Below are positions 36,729-45,256 of a DNA stretch of 64,000 nucleotides, piece after piece. How positions within the stretch are numbered: the stretch's first letter is position 1; every line of letters starts with the position of its first letter. A model generated the notes under the pieces. It ran no database searches, had not been told where the DNA came from, and worked only from the letters and a program-made list of their open reading frames with translations. The stretch is from the NCBI GenBank assembly GCA_000751295.2, contig CCMO02000001.1, positions 1,971,501-2,035,500 on the forward strand, given 5' to 3'. A program made the translations under genes and the position numbers. The DNA comes from a bacterium YEK0313 (GTDB lineage Bacteria; Pseudomonadota; Alphaproteobacteria; Rhizobiales; Phreatobacteraceae).

Positions 36729-38111
36729 TCAGGGCCGGCGCGCCAGCTCGTCCGCAGCCTGGTCGAGCGCCCGGCGCAGCCGCTCGCAGGCAAGGTCGAT
36801 CGTCTCGCGCGTCCAGATCAGCGGCGGCGACATGACCAGGGTATCGCCGATCGCCCGCACCATCAGGCCGCCGGCAATGGCATGATCGCGCACGATCAGC
36901 CCGGCCGAACCGGCCGGCTCGTAGCGGTTGCGCGCGCCCTTGTCCCTGACGATTTCGATCGCCGCCATCAGGCCGATGGACCGCGTCTCGCCGACCAGCG
37001 CATGATCGCCGAGGCGTTCCTTCAGGGCCTTGCTGAAATAGGGGCCGGTATCGGTCCGAACCCTGTCGACGAGCCCTTCGCGCTCCATGATCTCGAGGTT
37101 CTTCAGCGCCACCGCACAGGCGACCGGATGGCCGGAATAGGTATAGCCATGCGTGAACTCACCGCCTTTCTCGACCAGCGTGGCGGCGATCCGATCGCCC
37201 ACCAGCAGGGCCGACAGCGGCTGATAGCCCGAGGTCAACGCCTTCGCCGTGGTGATCGTGTCGGGCTCGATGCCGAAGGTCTTGGCGGCGAACCACTCGC
37301 CGGTGCGGCCGTAGCCGGTGATCACCTCGTCCAGCATCAGCAGGACATCGTATTTCCGGCAGATCGCCTGGACTTCCGGCCAATAGCTGGCCGGCGGGAT
37401 GCGCACGCCGCCGGCGCCCATGACCGGCTCGCCGATGAAGGCGGCGACCTTGTCCGGGCCGGCCTCCAAGATGGCGGCTTCCACGGCGCGCGCCGCCCGC
37501 AGGCCGAAGTCGTGATCGCTCTCGCCGGGCTCGGCGAGCTCGAATGCATAGGGCGGCATGACATGGACGATGTTGGGCACGGCGCCGCCGAGCTGCTTGT
37601 GCATTTTGGCCATGCCGCCGAGCGAGGTCGCCGCGATCGACGAGCCGTGATAGGCGGTCGTGCGCGAGATGACGACGTTCTTCTCGGGCTTGCCTTCCAG
37701 CGCCCAGTAGTGGCGGACGATGCGCAGCGCCGTGTCGTTTGCCTCGGACCCGGACGAGCCATAGAAGACCTGGTTGACATGGGCCGGAGCCAGTTCGGCG
37801 AGCTTGCCCGACAGCAGCACCGGCGTCGGCGTGGCGCAGGCGAAGAAGGAGTTGTAGAAGGGCAGCTCCTTCAGCTGGGCCGCCGCGGCTTCCGCCAGCT
37901 CATGGCGGCCGTAGCCGATATTGACGCACCAGAGGCCGGCCATGCCGTCGAGGATCTCGGCGCCTTCCGTGTCGTAGACGAAGGGCCCGTCGCCGCGCAC
38001 GATCATGCGCGCGCCCGCCGCCCGCAGCTCCTTGTGGTTGCTGAACGGATGCAGATAGTGCGCGGAATCGATCTTCTGCAACTGCTCGCGCGAATAGTTC
38101 TGGTAGGTCAC
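36729..38111 (-). CDS. class III omega-aminotransferase (PLP-dependent)
   Basis: 460 residues with the subgroup landmarks: GLWCVNIGYGRHELAEA, FYGSSGSEANDTALR (PLP phosphate), TAYHGSS, LMLDEVITGYGRTG (Asp on the pyridine nitrogen) and the Schiff-base Lys at about residue 290 in TTAKALTSGYQP. Such enzymes move an amino group from omega-amino acids, diamines or beta-alanine to pyruvate or 2-oxoglutarate. It lies 70 bases downstream of the SIP-type gene on the same strand, behind operator site B. Confidence 0.93.
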   Translation of the reverse strand: MTYQNYSREQLQKIDSAHYLHPFSNHKELRAAGARMIVRGDGPFVYDTEGAEILDGMAGLWCVNIGYGRHELAEAAAAQLKELPFYNSFFACATPTPVLLSGKLAELAPAHVNQVFYGSSGSEANDTALRIVRHYWALEGKPEKNVVISRTTAYHGSSIAATSLGGMAKMHKQLGGAVPNIVHVMPPYAFELAEPGESDHDFGLRAARAVEAAILEAGPDKVAAFIGEPVMGAGGVRIPPASYWPEVQAICRKYDVLLMLDEVITGYGRTGEWFAAKTFGIEPDTITTAKALTSGYQPLSALLVGDRIAATLVEKGGEFTHGYTYSGHPVACAVALKNLEIMEREGLVDRVRTDTGPYFSKALKERLGDHALVGETRSIGLMAAIEIVRDKGARNRYEPAGSAGLIVRDHAIAGGLMVRAIGDTLVMSPPLIWTRETIDLACERLRRALDQAADELARRP

Positions 38112-38181
38112 GGAAGACCCCTTTCTGTAATTGTCGGATGGCAGGTGGGACGCGGCGGATCGGCAGCGCGGAGCCGCCGGC

Positions 38182-39087
38182 TCAATCCAGAACTTTGCCG
38201 AGACGCCAGTAGCCCATCAGGTTGACGAGCCGGCGGTCGATCGCCCGTTCTTTCACGAGATAGTGCCTGATGCGGCTGACGGCGCCGGTTTCGCCCGCGA
38301 CCCAGGCATAGAACGGCGCGCTGGTGGCTTCCGCGCGATCCCACAGGATCTCGCCGTCATGGTCGAAATCCTGAAGCGTGTCGCCACGCGCGGCGGCGGG
38401 AGGCGGGAGCCGGGCCTTGCCTGCGGCCGCCACCATCAGGTCGCCATAGCCGGCGGCGCCTGTCGCCGTCTCGCGGGCAAGCCATTCCACCGACAGGCCG
38501 TCGAAAGCGGGCAGGTCCAGGCGGTCGGCCGCGGTCGGCACCTCGATGAAAGCCTGCACGGCAGGCGGCCGCTGTCGGGCCGCCAGGCTCTCGATGATGC
38601 CCGCCACGGCGGGGAGGGCCGTCTCGTCGGCGATCACCAGGATGTCGCCGGCTTCGCGCGGCGGCTTCCATTCGAAGCCGCCGCGTTCGCCCGCATGGTC
38701 CCGGCGCGGCGCCGCGATCTGGATGGCGTCGCCGACGGTGGCGCGCAGCGCCCAGCGCGAGGCCGGTCCGGCATCGCCATGCAGCACGAAATCGACGTCG
38801 ACCTCACCCTGGCCGGCGCGCAGGTCGCGAATGGTATAGGTACGCATCGGCACCCTGTCCTTGGGCGCGGCCGCCCGATAGACGGCATACCAGTCCGGCC
38901 GGTCGGGGATTGCCGGGGCGCGGCCGTCGTCGGCCGGGAAGAACAGCTTGATGCGCTGGTCGGGCGCATAGGTCTCCATGTTCGCGACACCGGCGCCGGC
39001 GAAAGTCAGCCGGACCATGTGGGGCGACAGCAGCCGCTTTGCCGCCACCGCGACATCGAAGATCCCGTAGGGAGCGTTGCCCGACAT
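38182..39087 (-). CDS. siderophore-interacting protein (SIP)-type FAD reductase
   Basis: 301 residues. RTYTIRD near residue 85 is the FAD-binding RxYT motif of the ViuB/SIP family, followed by GPASRWA and, in the C-terminal half, ILVIADETALPAVAGIIE and YAWVAGETGAV with the closing LMGYWRLGK, all family landmarks. Members reduce ferric siderophores in the cytoplasm with NAD(P)H, FAD or ferredoxin. It is first in an operon with the omega-aminotransferase, downstream of palindrome B; an iron link is suggested by family only. Confidence 0.88.
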   Translation of the reverse strand: MSGNAPYGIFDVAVAAKRLLSPHMVRLTFAGAGVANMETYAPDQRIKLFFPADDGRAPAIPDRPDWYAVYRAAAPKDRVPMRTYTIRDLRAGQGEVDVDFVLHGDAGPASRWALRATVGDAIQIAAPRRDHAGERGGFEWKPPREAGDILVIADETALPAVAGIIESLAARQRPPAVQAFIEVPTAADRLDLPAFDGLSVEWLARETATGAAGYGDLMVAAAGKARLPPPAAARGDTLQDFDHDGEILWDRAEATSAPFYAWVAGETGAVSRIRHYLVKERAIDRRLVNLMGYWRLGKVLD

Positions 39088-39159
39088 TGGTCCTGCCTCT
39101 GCATTGGCGCGGCGGACCTGCGGCCCTCTCCGCGCATTTCGTTTCTCGCACAGAATTTT

Positions 39160-39174
39160 GCGATCGACAATCGC
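39160..39174. promoter_or_regulatory. 15-bp palindromic operator, site B
   Basis: GCGATCGACAATCGC, identical to the perfect site except one base in the right arm. It lies 73 bases before the SIP-type start, with TTACAA and AAATTC as weak minus-strand -35/-10 candidates on either side. Confidence 0.65.
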
Positions 39175-39527
39175 AATTGTAAGTGCCGATGACTGGGCGT
39201 CTGCCGGCGGTTTTGTCCTCTTGAGAACTTGGATAATGCCTTGAATTGCAAATATTTTAAATCGCGCGACCACGTCCCGTGCGGTCTTGATCCGCATGCG
39301 GACGACGACTTGAAAACTGCTGTGATTTATGGTGCGATGCGGCGTCGATCATGCCTGTCTTCGCCTTGATGCGGGGCCTGCGGCAACCGGTGGTATCCGG
39401 TCGAGAAATCTGGAAAAAATAGTGCAGTTTTTTAGGGCAGTTCCGCGTGGGATTCTGCTCTCTGTATCAATAAATATGAGTTATTTCAGTTAGTTAAGAA
39501 GATAGATTTGAAGGTGGCGAAAATCGT
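39175..39527. other. AT-rich intergenic region between divergent promoters
   Basis: About 350 bases between operator sites B and C. It is clearly AT-richer than its surroundings (especially 39225-39260 and 39405-39520). No gene, RNA or repeat was recognised; the low GC could mark a transferred segment or simply a large regulatory region. Confidence 0.4.
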
Positions 39528-39555
39528 TTGAAACGATCGTCGATCGCATTATAAA
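39528..39555 (+). promoter_or_regulatory. sigma-70-type promoter with embedded palindromic operator, site C
   Basis: TTGAAA (39528-39533), a 16-base spacer, and TATAAA (39550-39555). The spacer is filled by ACGATCGTCGATCGC (39533-39547), one mismatch from the perfect site. A bound repressor would block RNA polymerase directly. It drives the ABC genes starting at 39732. Confidence 0.78.
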
Positions 39556-39731
39556 GGTCGCAAGGCCGCCGATGCGACGTGGCTGCCGCCACGGCGGCAA
39601 GAAGAGGGGAACCGTTGTGCAGTGCGCCTTGGCGGCTGCCGATATCCGGCCCGGCGGGCACGCCGCGCCGGCGTCCGCCCCTTCGATCCAGGCAGCGCCG
39701 ACCGGCGGCAGTGACAAGGAGGGGCAAAGTC

Positions 39732-40673
39732 ATGGGCCGATTCCTGGCGGGGCGCATCGCCCAGGCCGTTCCGACGCTGATCATCGTGTCGCTTGCCGTG
39801 TTCTTCCTTATGCGGCTCATTCCGGGCGACCCTGCCGCCGTCATGCTCGGCGACCTCGCGACCCCCGATCAGGTCGAGGCAACGCGCCGGAGCATGGGGT
39901 TGTCGGGTCCGCTCGCGCAGCAGTACTGGGTCTGGATCACCGCCATCCTGTCGGGTGATTTCGGCAAGTCCATCACCACGGGCGACCCGGTCCTGCCGCT
40001 GATGCTCGGCCGCTTCGCCGTTTCGGCGACCATCGTCATCGCGGCGATCACGCTCGCCGCGCTGATCGCTGTGCCGCTCGGCATGCTCGCCGCGTGGCGT
40101 CAGGGCAGCCTCGCCGATCTCGGCCTGGTCTCCGCATCGACGCTGCTGCTGTCCCTGCCGAGCTTCTGGCTCGGCCTGATGATCCTGCTGGTCTTCGGCC
40201 TCTGGCTCAAATGGTTCCCGATCGTCGGCTACGTGCCGTTCAGCGAGGATCCGCGCCAGGCTGTTCTCTTCATCGTCATGCCGATCCTGACGCTGGTGCT
40301 GGTCGAGATCGGGCCGATCGTCAGGATGGCACGCGCCAGCACGATCGAGGTGGCCCGGCTCGAATATATCAGCCACGCCCGCGCCAAGGGATTGTCCGAG
40401 CCCGCGGTCGTCTGGCGCCATGCTTTCAAGAACGCCTTCGCGCCGACCTGGACGCTGCTCGGCCTGATGCTCGGCAGCCTGCTCGGCGGCATCGCGGTCA
40501 CTGAGACGGTGTTCACCATTCCCGGTCTCGGCCGGCTGCTGGTCGAGGCGATCTATGCGCGCGACTACCCGGTGGTGCAGGGCTGCATCCTCTTCATCAG
40601 CTTCAACTACGTGCTGGTGAACCTCGTCGTCGATCTCTTCTACCCCTATTTCGATCCGCGGCTGTCACGATGA
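39732..40673 (+). CDS. dipeptide/peptide ABC permease (DppB family)
   Basis: 313 residues, six membrane helices. MGRFLAGRIAQAVPTLIIVS and FLMRLIPGDPA are the standard DppB opening; the cytoplasmic coupling loop ARAKGLSEPAVVWRHAFKNA near residue 215 is the EAA motif. AAGGAGGGG precedes the ATG. First gene of the operon behind the operator-containing promoter at 39528. Confidence 0.93.
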   Translation: MGRFLAGRIAQAVPTLIIVSLAVFFLMRLIPGDPAAVMLGDLATPDQVEATRRSMGLSGPLAQQYWVWITAILSGDFGKSITTGDPVLPLMLGRFAVSATIVIAAITLAALIAVPLGMLAAWRQGSLADLGLVSASTLLLSLPSFWLGLMILLVFGLWLKWFPIVGYVPFSEDPRQAVLFIVMPILTLVLVEIGPIVRMARASTIEVARLEYISHARAKGLSEPAVVWRHAFKNAFAPTWTLLGLMLGSLLGGIAVTETVFTIPGLGRLLVEAIYARDYPVVQGCILFISFNYVLVNLVVDLFYPYFDPRLSR

Positions 40674-41503
40674 TCCGCATGTTCCCAAGACTGTCCCGCG
40701 GCCGCGCCAATGCCATCATCGGCGGCGGACTCGTCGCCCTCCTCGTGCTCGTCGCGCTCGTCGGCCCGATGGTGGCGCCATTCGATCCCCTGAAGCTCAA
40801 CCTGCGCTCGGCGCTGAGGGGGCCGTCCGACACCTTCCTGCTGGGGGCCGACGAATTCGGCCGCGACGTCCTGTCCCGGCTGATCTACGGCGCGCGCAAC
40901 ACGACCTGGATCGCTTTCGCCAGCGTCGGCTTCGCCGTCTTCTTCGGCCTCCTGTTCGGTGTGCTCGCCGGCTATCTGCGCGGCTGGTGCGACCGGGTGA
41001 TCATGATCCTGAACGACTCGCTCCTGGCCTTCCCCGGGCTCCTGCTGGCGCTCGGCATCATGGCGGTGAGCGGGGCGAGCCGTGACGCCATCATCGTCGC
41101 GCTCGGCATCGCCTATGTGCCGGCGGTCGTCCGGGTGTCGCGTTCCAGTGTGCTCTCCATCCGCGAGCGCGAATATATCGAGGCCTCGCGGGTGATGGGC
41201 AATGGCGAGCTCGTCACCATGCTGCGGCACGTCCTGCCCAATTGCGTCGCGCCGATCACGGTGCTCGCGACCACCATGTTCGGCTGGGCGATCCTGGCGG
41301 AGAGCGCCCTGAGCTTTCTCGGCCTCGGCGTGCCACCGCCGGCGCCGAGCTGGGGCAACATGCTGTCGACGGCCCGGCCCTACATCACGCAGGCGCCTTC
41401 GCTGATCGTCCTGCCGGGCCTGTGCATTTCGGTCACGCTGCTCGGCATCAACATGCTCGGCGATGCCCTGCGCGACTGGCTCGATCCCAAGATGCAGTCG
41501 TGA
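40670..41503 (+). CDS. dipeptide/peptide ABC permease (DppC family)
   Basis: 277 residues, about six membrane helices, with the DppC landmarks LLGADEFGRDVLSRLIYGAR, EYIEASRVMG plus LRHVLPN (EAA loop) and SFLGLGVPPPAPSWGNML near the C-terminus. Its ATG overlaps the DppB stop (ATGA). It pairs with the upstream permease. Confidence 0.93.
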   Translation: MIRMFPRLSRGRANAIIGGGLVALLVLVALVGPMVAPFDPLKLNLRSALRGPSDTFLLGADEFGRDVLSRLIYGARNTTWIAFASVGFAVFFGLLFGVLAGYLRGWCDRVIMILNDSLLAFPGLLLALGIMAVSGASRDAIIVALGIAYVPAVVRVSRSSVLSIREREYIEASRVMGNGELVTMLRHVLPNCVAPITVLATTMFGWAILAESALSFLGLGVPPPAPSWGNMLSTARPYITQAPSLIVLPGLCISVTLLGINMLGDALRDWLDPKMQS

Positions 41504-41551
41504 CGCGGGCACTGCACGCTGCCACCCCATTCTCGTCGTGACGGGTTTCCG

Positions 41552-43207
41552 ATGACAGACACGTCCTCTTCGTTGCCGGTCGTCTCGGCCGGAAATCTCT
41601 CCGTGACGATCGGTCCGCATGGCGCGAAGCTGGTCGACAATGCGAGCTTCAGCATCGCGCCGGGCGGCATGCTGGCGCTCGTCGGCGAGTCCGGCTCGGG
41701 CAAGACCATGGCGGCGCGCGCCATTCTCGGCCTTCTGCCCTCGCCACTGATGCCGGCCGCCGGCAGCAGCATCATGTTCCAGGGCACCGAACTCGTCGGC
41801 CTGCCGACGCGCGCCATGCGGTCGATCCGTGGTGCGCGGATCGGCATGGTGTTCCAGGAGCCGATGGTCTCGCTCAATCCGGCCATGACGATCGGCGAGC
41901 AGATGGCCGAGGGGCTCGTCCTGCACCGGCGGCTGGCGGGTGCCGAGGTCCGCGAGCGCTGCCTGGCGATGCTGGAGCGCGTGAGCATCAAGGATCCCGT
42001 TCGCTGTCTCGGCGCCTATCCGCACGAATTTTCCGGCGGCATGCGCCAGCGCATCATGCTGGCCTCGGTCATGCTCTTGAAGCCGGACCTCTTGATCGCC
42101 GACGAGCCGACCACGGCGCTCGACACGCTGGTGCAGCGCGACGTGCTCGACCTGATGGTCGAGCTGACGCAGGAGAACGGCACCGCCGTGCTGCTCATCA
42201 GCCACGACCTCGGCATGGTCTCCCACTATGTCCGCGACGTCGTGGTGATGCACCGCGGCAAGGTGGTCGAGCAGGGGCCGAGCAGCGAGGTGCTGAAGGC
42301 GCCGAAGCATGACTATACGCGCCGCCTCATCGATGCCTTGCCGCGCCGTTCGGCCGGCGGCCCTCGCGGGAAAGGGCCGGGCAGCCCGCTGGTCGAGCTT
42401 CGCGGCATCGTCATCGACTATCCCGGCCGCGCCCGCCTGTTCGGCCGGGCCGAGGGCAAGCGCGCGGTCGACGGCGTCGATCTCACGATCCGGCGCGGCG
42501 AAACCCTGGCGCTGGTCGGCGGCTCTGGGTCCGGCAAGACGACGCTCGGGCGGGCGATTGTCGGGCTGACCGGCATCACCGGCGGCACCATCACCTTCGA
42601 CGGCGAAACCATCGCCGCCGGCGGTGCGGCCGCGGCGCGCGCCGGCCGGAAGGACATGCAGATCGTCTTCCAGGATCCCTATTCCTCGCTCGACCCGCGC
42701 CAGCGGGTCGGCGACATCGTCGGCGAGCCCCTGAAGCTCGACCGGTCGCTGGACGCGCGCCAGCGCCAGGAACGGGTGCGCGAGGTCTGTACGGAGGTCG
42801 GGCTCGGTCCCGAATTCCTGACGCGGCTGCCGCATCAATTGTCCGGCGGCCAGCGTCAGCGCGTCGCCATTGCGCGCGCCATCGCGCGCCGCCCTTCCTT
42901 CGTGGTCGCCGACGAGCCCGTCTCCGCGCTCGACATGACGATCCAGAAGCAGATCCTCGGGCTCGTCCGGCAATTGCAGGAGCGTTACGGCTTCGCCTGC
43001 CTGTTCGTGTCCCACGATCTCGGCGCGGTCGAGCAGGTCGCCGACCGCGTGGCAGTGATGCAGGACGGGCGCATCGTCGAGGTCGGCGACCGGGACGACA
43101 TTTTCGACCGTCCCCGGCATGCCTATACGAGGCGGCTTCTGGACGCGGCGATGCTGCTCGAACGCAGTTTCGGCGCGGGGGCTGCCGAGCCGCAGACGGC
43201 GGCCTGA
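41552..43207 (+). CDS. dual-domain peptide ABC ATPase (DppD-DppF/GsiA-like)
   Basis: 551 residues with two complete ATPase halves. Half 1: Walker A GESGSGKTM, signature FSGGMRQR, Walker B LLIADEPTTALD. Half 2 (from about residue 275): Walker A GGSGSGKTT, signature LSGGQRQR, Walker B FVVADEPVSALD. Each half ends with the oligopeptide-type tail (HDYTRRLIDALP and HAYTRRLL). One chain replaces separate DppD and DppF. A strong terminator follows 45 bases after the stop. Confidence 0.93.
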   Translation: MTDTSSSLPVVSAGNLSVTIGPHGAKLVDNASFSIAPGGMLALVGESGSGKTMAARAILGLLPSPLMPAAGSSIMFQGTELVGLPTRAMRSIRGARIGMVFQEPMVSLNPAMTIGEQMAEGLVLHRRLAGAEVRERCLAMLERVSIKDPVRCLGAYPHEFSGGMRQRIMLASVMLLKPDLLIADEPTTALDTLVQRDVLDLMVELTQENGTAVLLISHDLGMVSHYVRDVVVMHRGKVVEQGPSSEVLKAPKHDYTRRLIDALPRRSAGGPRGKGPGSPLVELRGIVIDYPGRARLFGRAEGKRAVDGVDLTIRRGETLALVGGSGSGKTTLGRAIVGLTGITGGTITFDGETIAAGGAAAARAGRKDMQIVFQDPYSSLDPRQRVGDIVGEPLKLDRSLDARQRQERVREVCTEVGLGPEFLTRLPHQLSGGQRQRVAIARAIARRPSFVVADEPVSALDMTIQKQILGLVRQLQERYGFACLFVSHDLGAVEQVADRVAVMQDGRIVEVGDRDDIFDRPRHAYTRRLLDAAMLLERSFGAGAAEPQTAA

Positions 43208-43252
43208 TCCATCGCGGCGTGTCACTGCCAGGCCTGTCCTCCCGGAACAGGA

Positions 43253-43281
43253 AAGGCGGGGCTCATGTCGAGCCCCGCCTT
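43253..43281. terminator. bidirectional intrinsic terminator
   Basis: An 11-bp perfect GC-rich stem, AAGGCGGGGCT (43253-43263) with AGCCCCGCCTT (43271-43281), and a 7-base loop, between two convergent genes (ATPase and binding protein). Confidence 0.85.
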
Positions 43282-43306
43282 GTTGCGTGCCGCCCTCGGG
43301 CCCGTA

Positions 43307-44878
43307 TCAGGAGCGCAGCCAGACGCCCCAGGCGCGCGGCTTGTCCAATGTCCAGGTCTCGTAGTTGACGAGCCGCGGCGAGATCGCCTCGATCGCGGGA
43401 TAATAATAGAGGCCGAGGATCGGAACCTGCTCGGCCATCATGGCCTGCAGCTGGCGCAGCAGCCCGCGCCGTTCCTCGAAGTCGGTGGCGGCCACGGCGC
43501 GGAGATAGATCGCGGTCGCTTCGGCATTGTCCCATTGGGCGGAGGCGACCTCGGCCTTGTTGCCGATGATCATGCCGTAGATGACCAGCGGATCGGTCCG
43601 CGAAGCATAACCCCAGGACTGCAACTGGAAGCGACCGGCGAAGAAGTTGTCGAGCTGCGCCGCCCAGTCGATCACTTCCAGCTCCACCTTGAGCCCGATC
43701 GCCGTCAGCATGGCCTGCACCAGAACGGCGTTCTCGTACATGCCGATATAGCGCTTGTTGGTCTGCAGCTTGATGACCTGGCCACGATAGCCTGCCTCGG
43801 CCAGCAGGCGCTGGGCCGCCTGCGGATCATAGCTCGGCCAGGTCAGGAAGGACGGGTCGAAATAGGCGCTCGACTGCGGCACGCCGGAGGGGTTGAAGCT
43901 GATCAGGCCGCCGGTCTTGGCCGAGGTGATTTCGGAGAGATCGAGCGCGTGCGCGATGGCGCGGCGCAGCTTGACGTTGGACAGGAGCGGGTCGTTGGTC
44001 TGGATCAGGATGGCCGACAGCGACAGGCCCGGCGCCGACTGGACGATGGCGCCGCGCTTGCGGATATCGTCCATGCGCGAGGCCTGCAGGGTCGAGACGA
44101 CGTCGATCTGCCCGGCAAACAGCGCGGTTTCCGCGGCCGTCTTGTCGGGAATGATGACGAAGCGCACCTCGTCGACATAGGCCGCGCGATTGCCGCTCAT
44201 GCCGTCGCGCGGCCCGCCCGCGGGCACATAGTCGGCGAAGCGCTCGAGCGCGATGAACTGCTCCTTGCGCCATTCCTTCAGCTTGAACGGGCCGCTGCCG
44301 ATGGCCGAGCCGGCGATCCAGTTGCCGTCGGGCCCGACATTTTTCGGGCTCGCCGCCCAGATGTTGCAGATGACGTCGGAGAGCCGGGTCAGGAACAGCG
44401 GGTTCGCCGCATCCAGGCGGAAGGTGACGGTGCGCTCGTCGGGGGCCTCGACGGCTTCCACCTTGAGGCCGCGTGTTCCGTCGAAATTGGCCGCGCACAG
44501 CCAGGGAGCGCCGTTCCGCCCGGCATTCATGCGCCGCTCGAACAGCCACTTGATGTCGCCGGCGACGACCCGGTCGCCATTGTGATAGATGGCGCCTTCG
44601 CGCAGCTTGAAACTGTAGGTCTTGCCGTCGGGCGACACCTGCCAGCTTTCCGCCAGCGCCGGCCCGACCGTCAGGTCGCCCTTCGGGGCGACCAGCGCCT
44701 CGTAGATATGGTGCAGCACCGTGTCGGTGTTGTTCTCGCTGCGGCTCGCATCGAGGCTGCGAATATCGCCGGTCAGGGTGATGCGCAGGGTCCCGCCGCG
44801 TTGCGGCGTTTCGGCCCGGGCGGCGCCGGCAAGAAGCGCCAGTGCGCCGCAAGCCGCAATGACATGTCTCAGTTTCAT
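43307..44878 (-). CDS. peptide-type ABC substrate-binding protein (SBP family 5)
   Basis: 523 residues with a Sec signal peptide (MKLRHVIAACGALALLAGAARA). GTLRITLTGDIRSLDASRS at the mature start, SPDGKTYSFKLREGAIYHNG and GSGPFKLKEW are SBP_bac_5 motifs. It faces the 39.7-43.2 kb transporter across a shared terminator and has the same operator in its promoter, so it is almost surely that importer's binding protein. Ligand unknown. Confidence 0.92.
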   Translation of the reverse strand: MKLRHVIAACGALALLAGAARAETPQRGGTLRITLTGDIRSLDASRSENNTDTVLHHIYEALVAPKGDLTVGPALAESWQVSPDGKTYSFKLREGAIYHNGDRVVAGDIKWLFERRMNAGRNGAPWLCAANFDGTRGLKVEAVEAPDERTVTFRLDAANPLFLTRLSDVICNIWAASPKNVGPDGNWIAGSAIGSGPFKLKEWRKEQFIALERFADYVPAGGPRDGMSGNRAAYVDEVRFVIIPDKTAAETALFAGQIDVVSTLQASRMDDIRKRGAIVQSAPGLSLSAILIQTNDPLLSNVKLRRAIAHALDLSEITSAKTGGLISFNPSGVPQSSAYFDPSFLTWPSYDPQAAQRLLAEAGYRGQVIKLQTNKRYIGMYENAVLVQAMLTAIGLKVELEVIDWAAQLDNFFAGRFQLQSWGYASRTDPLVIYGMIIGNKAEVASAQWDNAEATAIYLRAVAATDFEERRGLLRQLQAMMAEQVPILGLYYYPAIEAISPRLVNYETWTLDKPRAWGVWLRS

Positions 44879-45016
44879 TCCTACCTCCAGATGCCCGCCG
44901 CATTCGCTGATGGAGGCCTGTCGGCCTGTCCGCTAACGGACCTCAGTCTTGCCGTTGCCGGGCCGGTTACGATGCCGGAAAGGCTGCGTCAGCCCCGCCA
45001 GGATAGCTACTATAAT

Positions 45017-45031
45017 GCGATCGACGATCGC
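45017..45031. promoter_or_regulatory. 15-bp palindromic operator, site D (perfect)
   Basis: GCGATCGACGATCGC, identical to site A. Read on the minus strand it is followed at once by CATTATAGT, giving TATAGT as -10 for the binding-protein gene at 44878, with the operator in the -35/-10 spacer as in site C. Confidence 0.75.
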
Positions 45032-45114
45032 AAAAAAGATGGGCCAGACGGAAAACCGGAAGGCTGGCGGCGATGCTGCATAGGAAATTCAATATATTGA
45101 TAATACGATGGAAA

Positions 45115-45126
45115 ATCGCCGATCGA
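45115..45126. promoter_or_regulatory. degenerate half of the palindromic operator, site E
   Basis: ATCGCCGATCGA followed by CATTAT resembles site C (ATCGTCGATCG, CATTAT), 84 bases beyond site D. It may be an auxiliary or decayed site for the same regulator; on its own it would not be convincing. No other feature was seen in 44879-45256. Confidence 0.3.
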
Positions 45127-45256
45127 CATTATCCTGGCACATGTCGCCAGTCCGCGCTCGAGCCGGAGCGGACCTCGAAAACTGCCTGGCCTTTCGCCGC
45201 GCGGCGACGTGCGGTGCGTCCGGATGGCAGCTGCCTGGAGCGCGGCGCGGTGCGGG

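Noticed and set aside
40646..43225. 859-codon minus-strand open frame opposite the ABC operon
   Set aside because: Antisense of permease and ATPase genes with repetitive Asp/Arg/His-rich sequence.
43265..45100. 611-codon plus-strand open frame opposite the binding protein gene
   Set aside because: Shadow frame; the minus-strand gene has a signal peptide and SBP family motifs.
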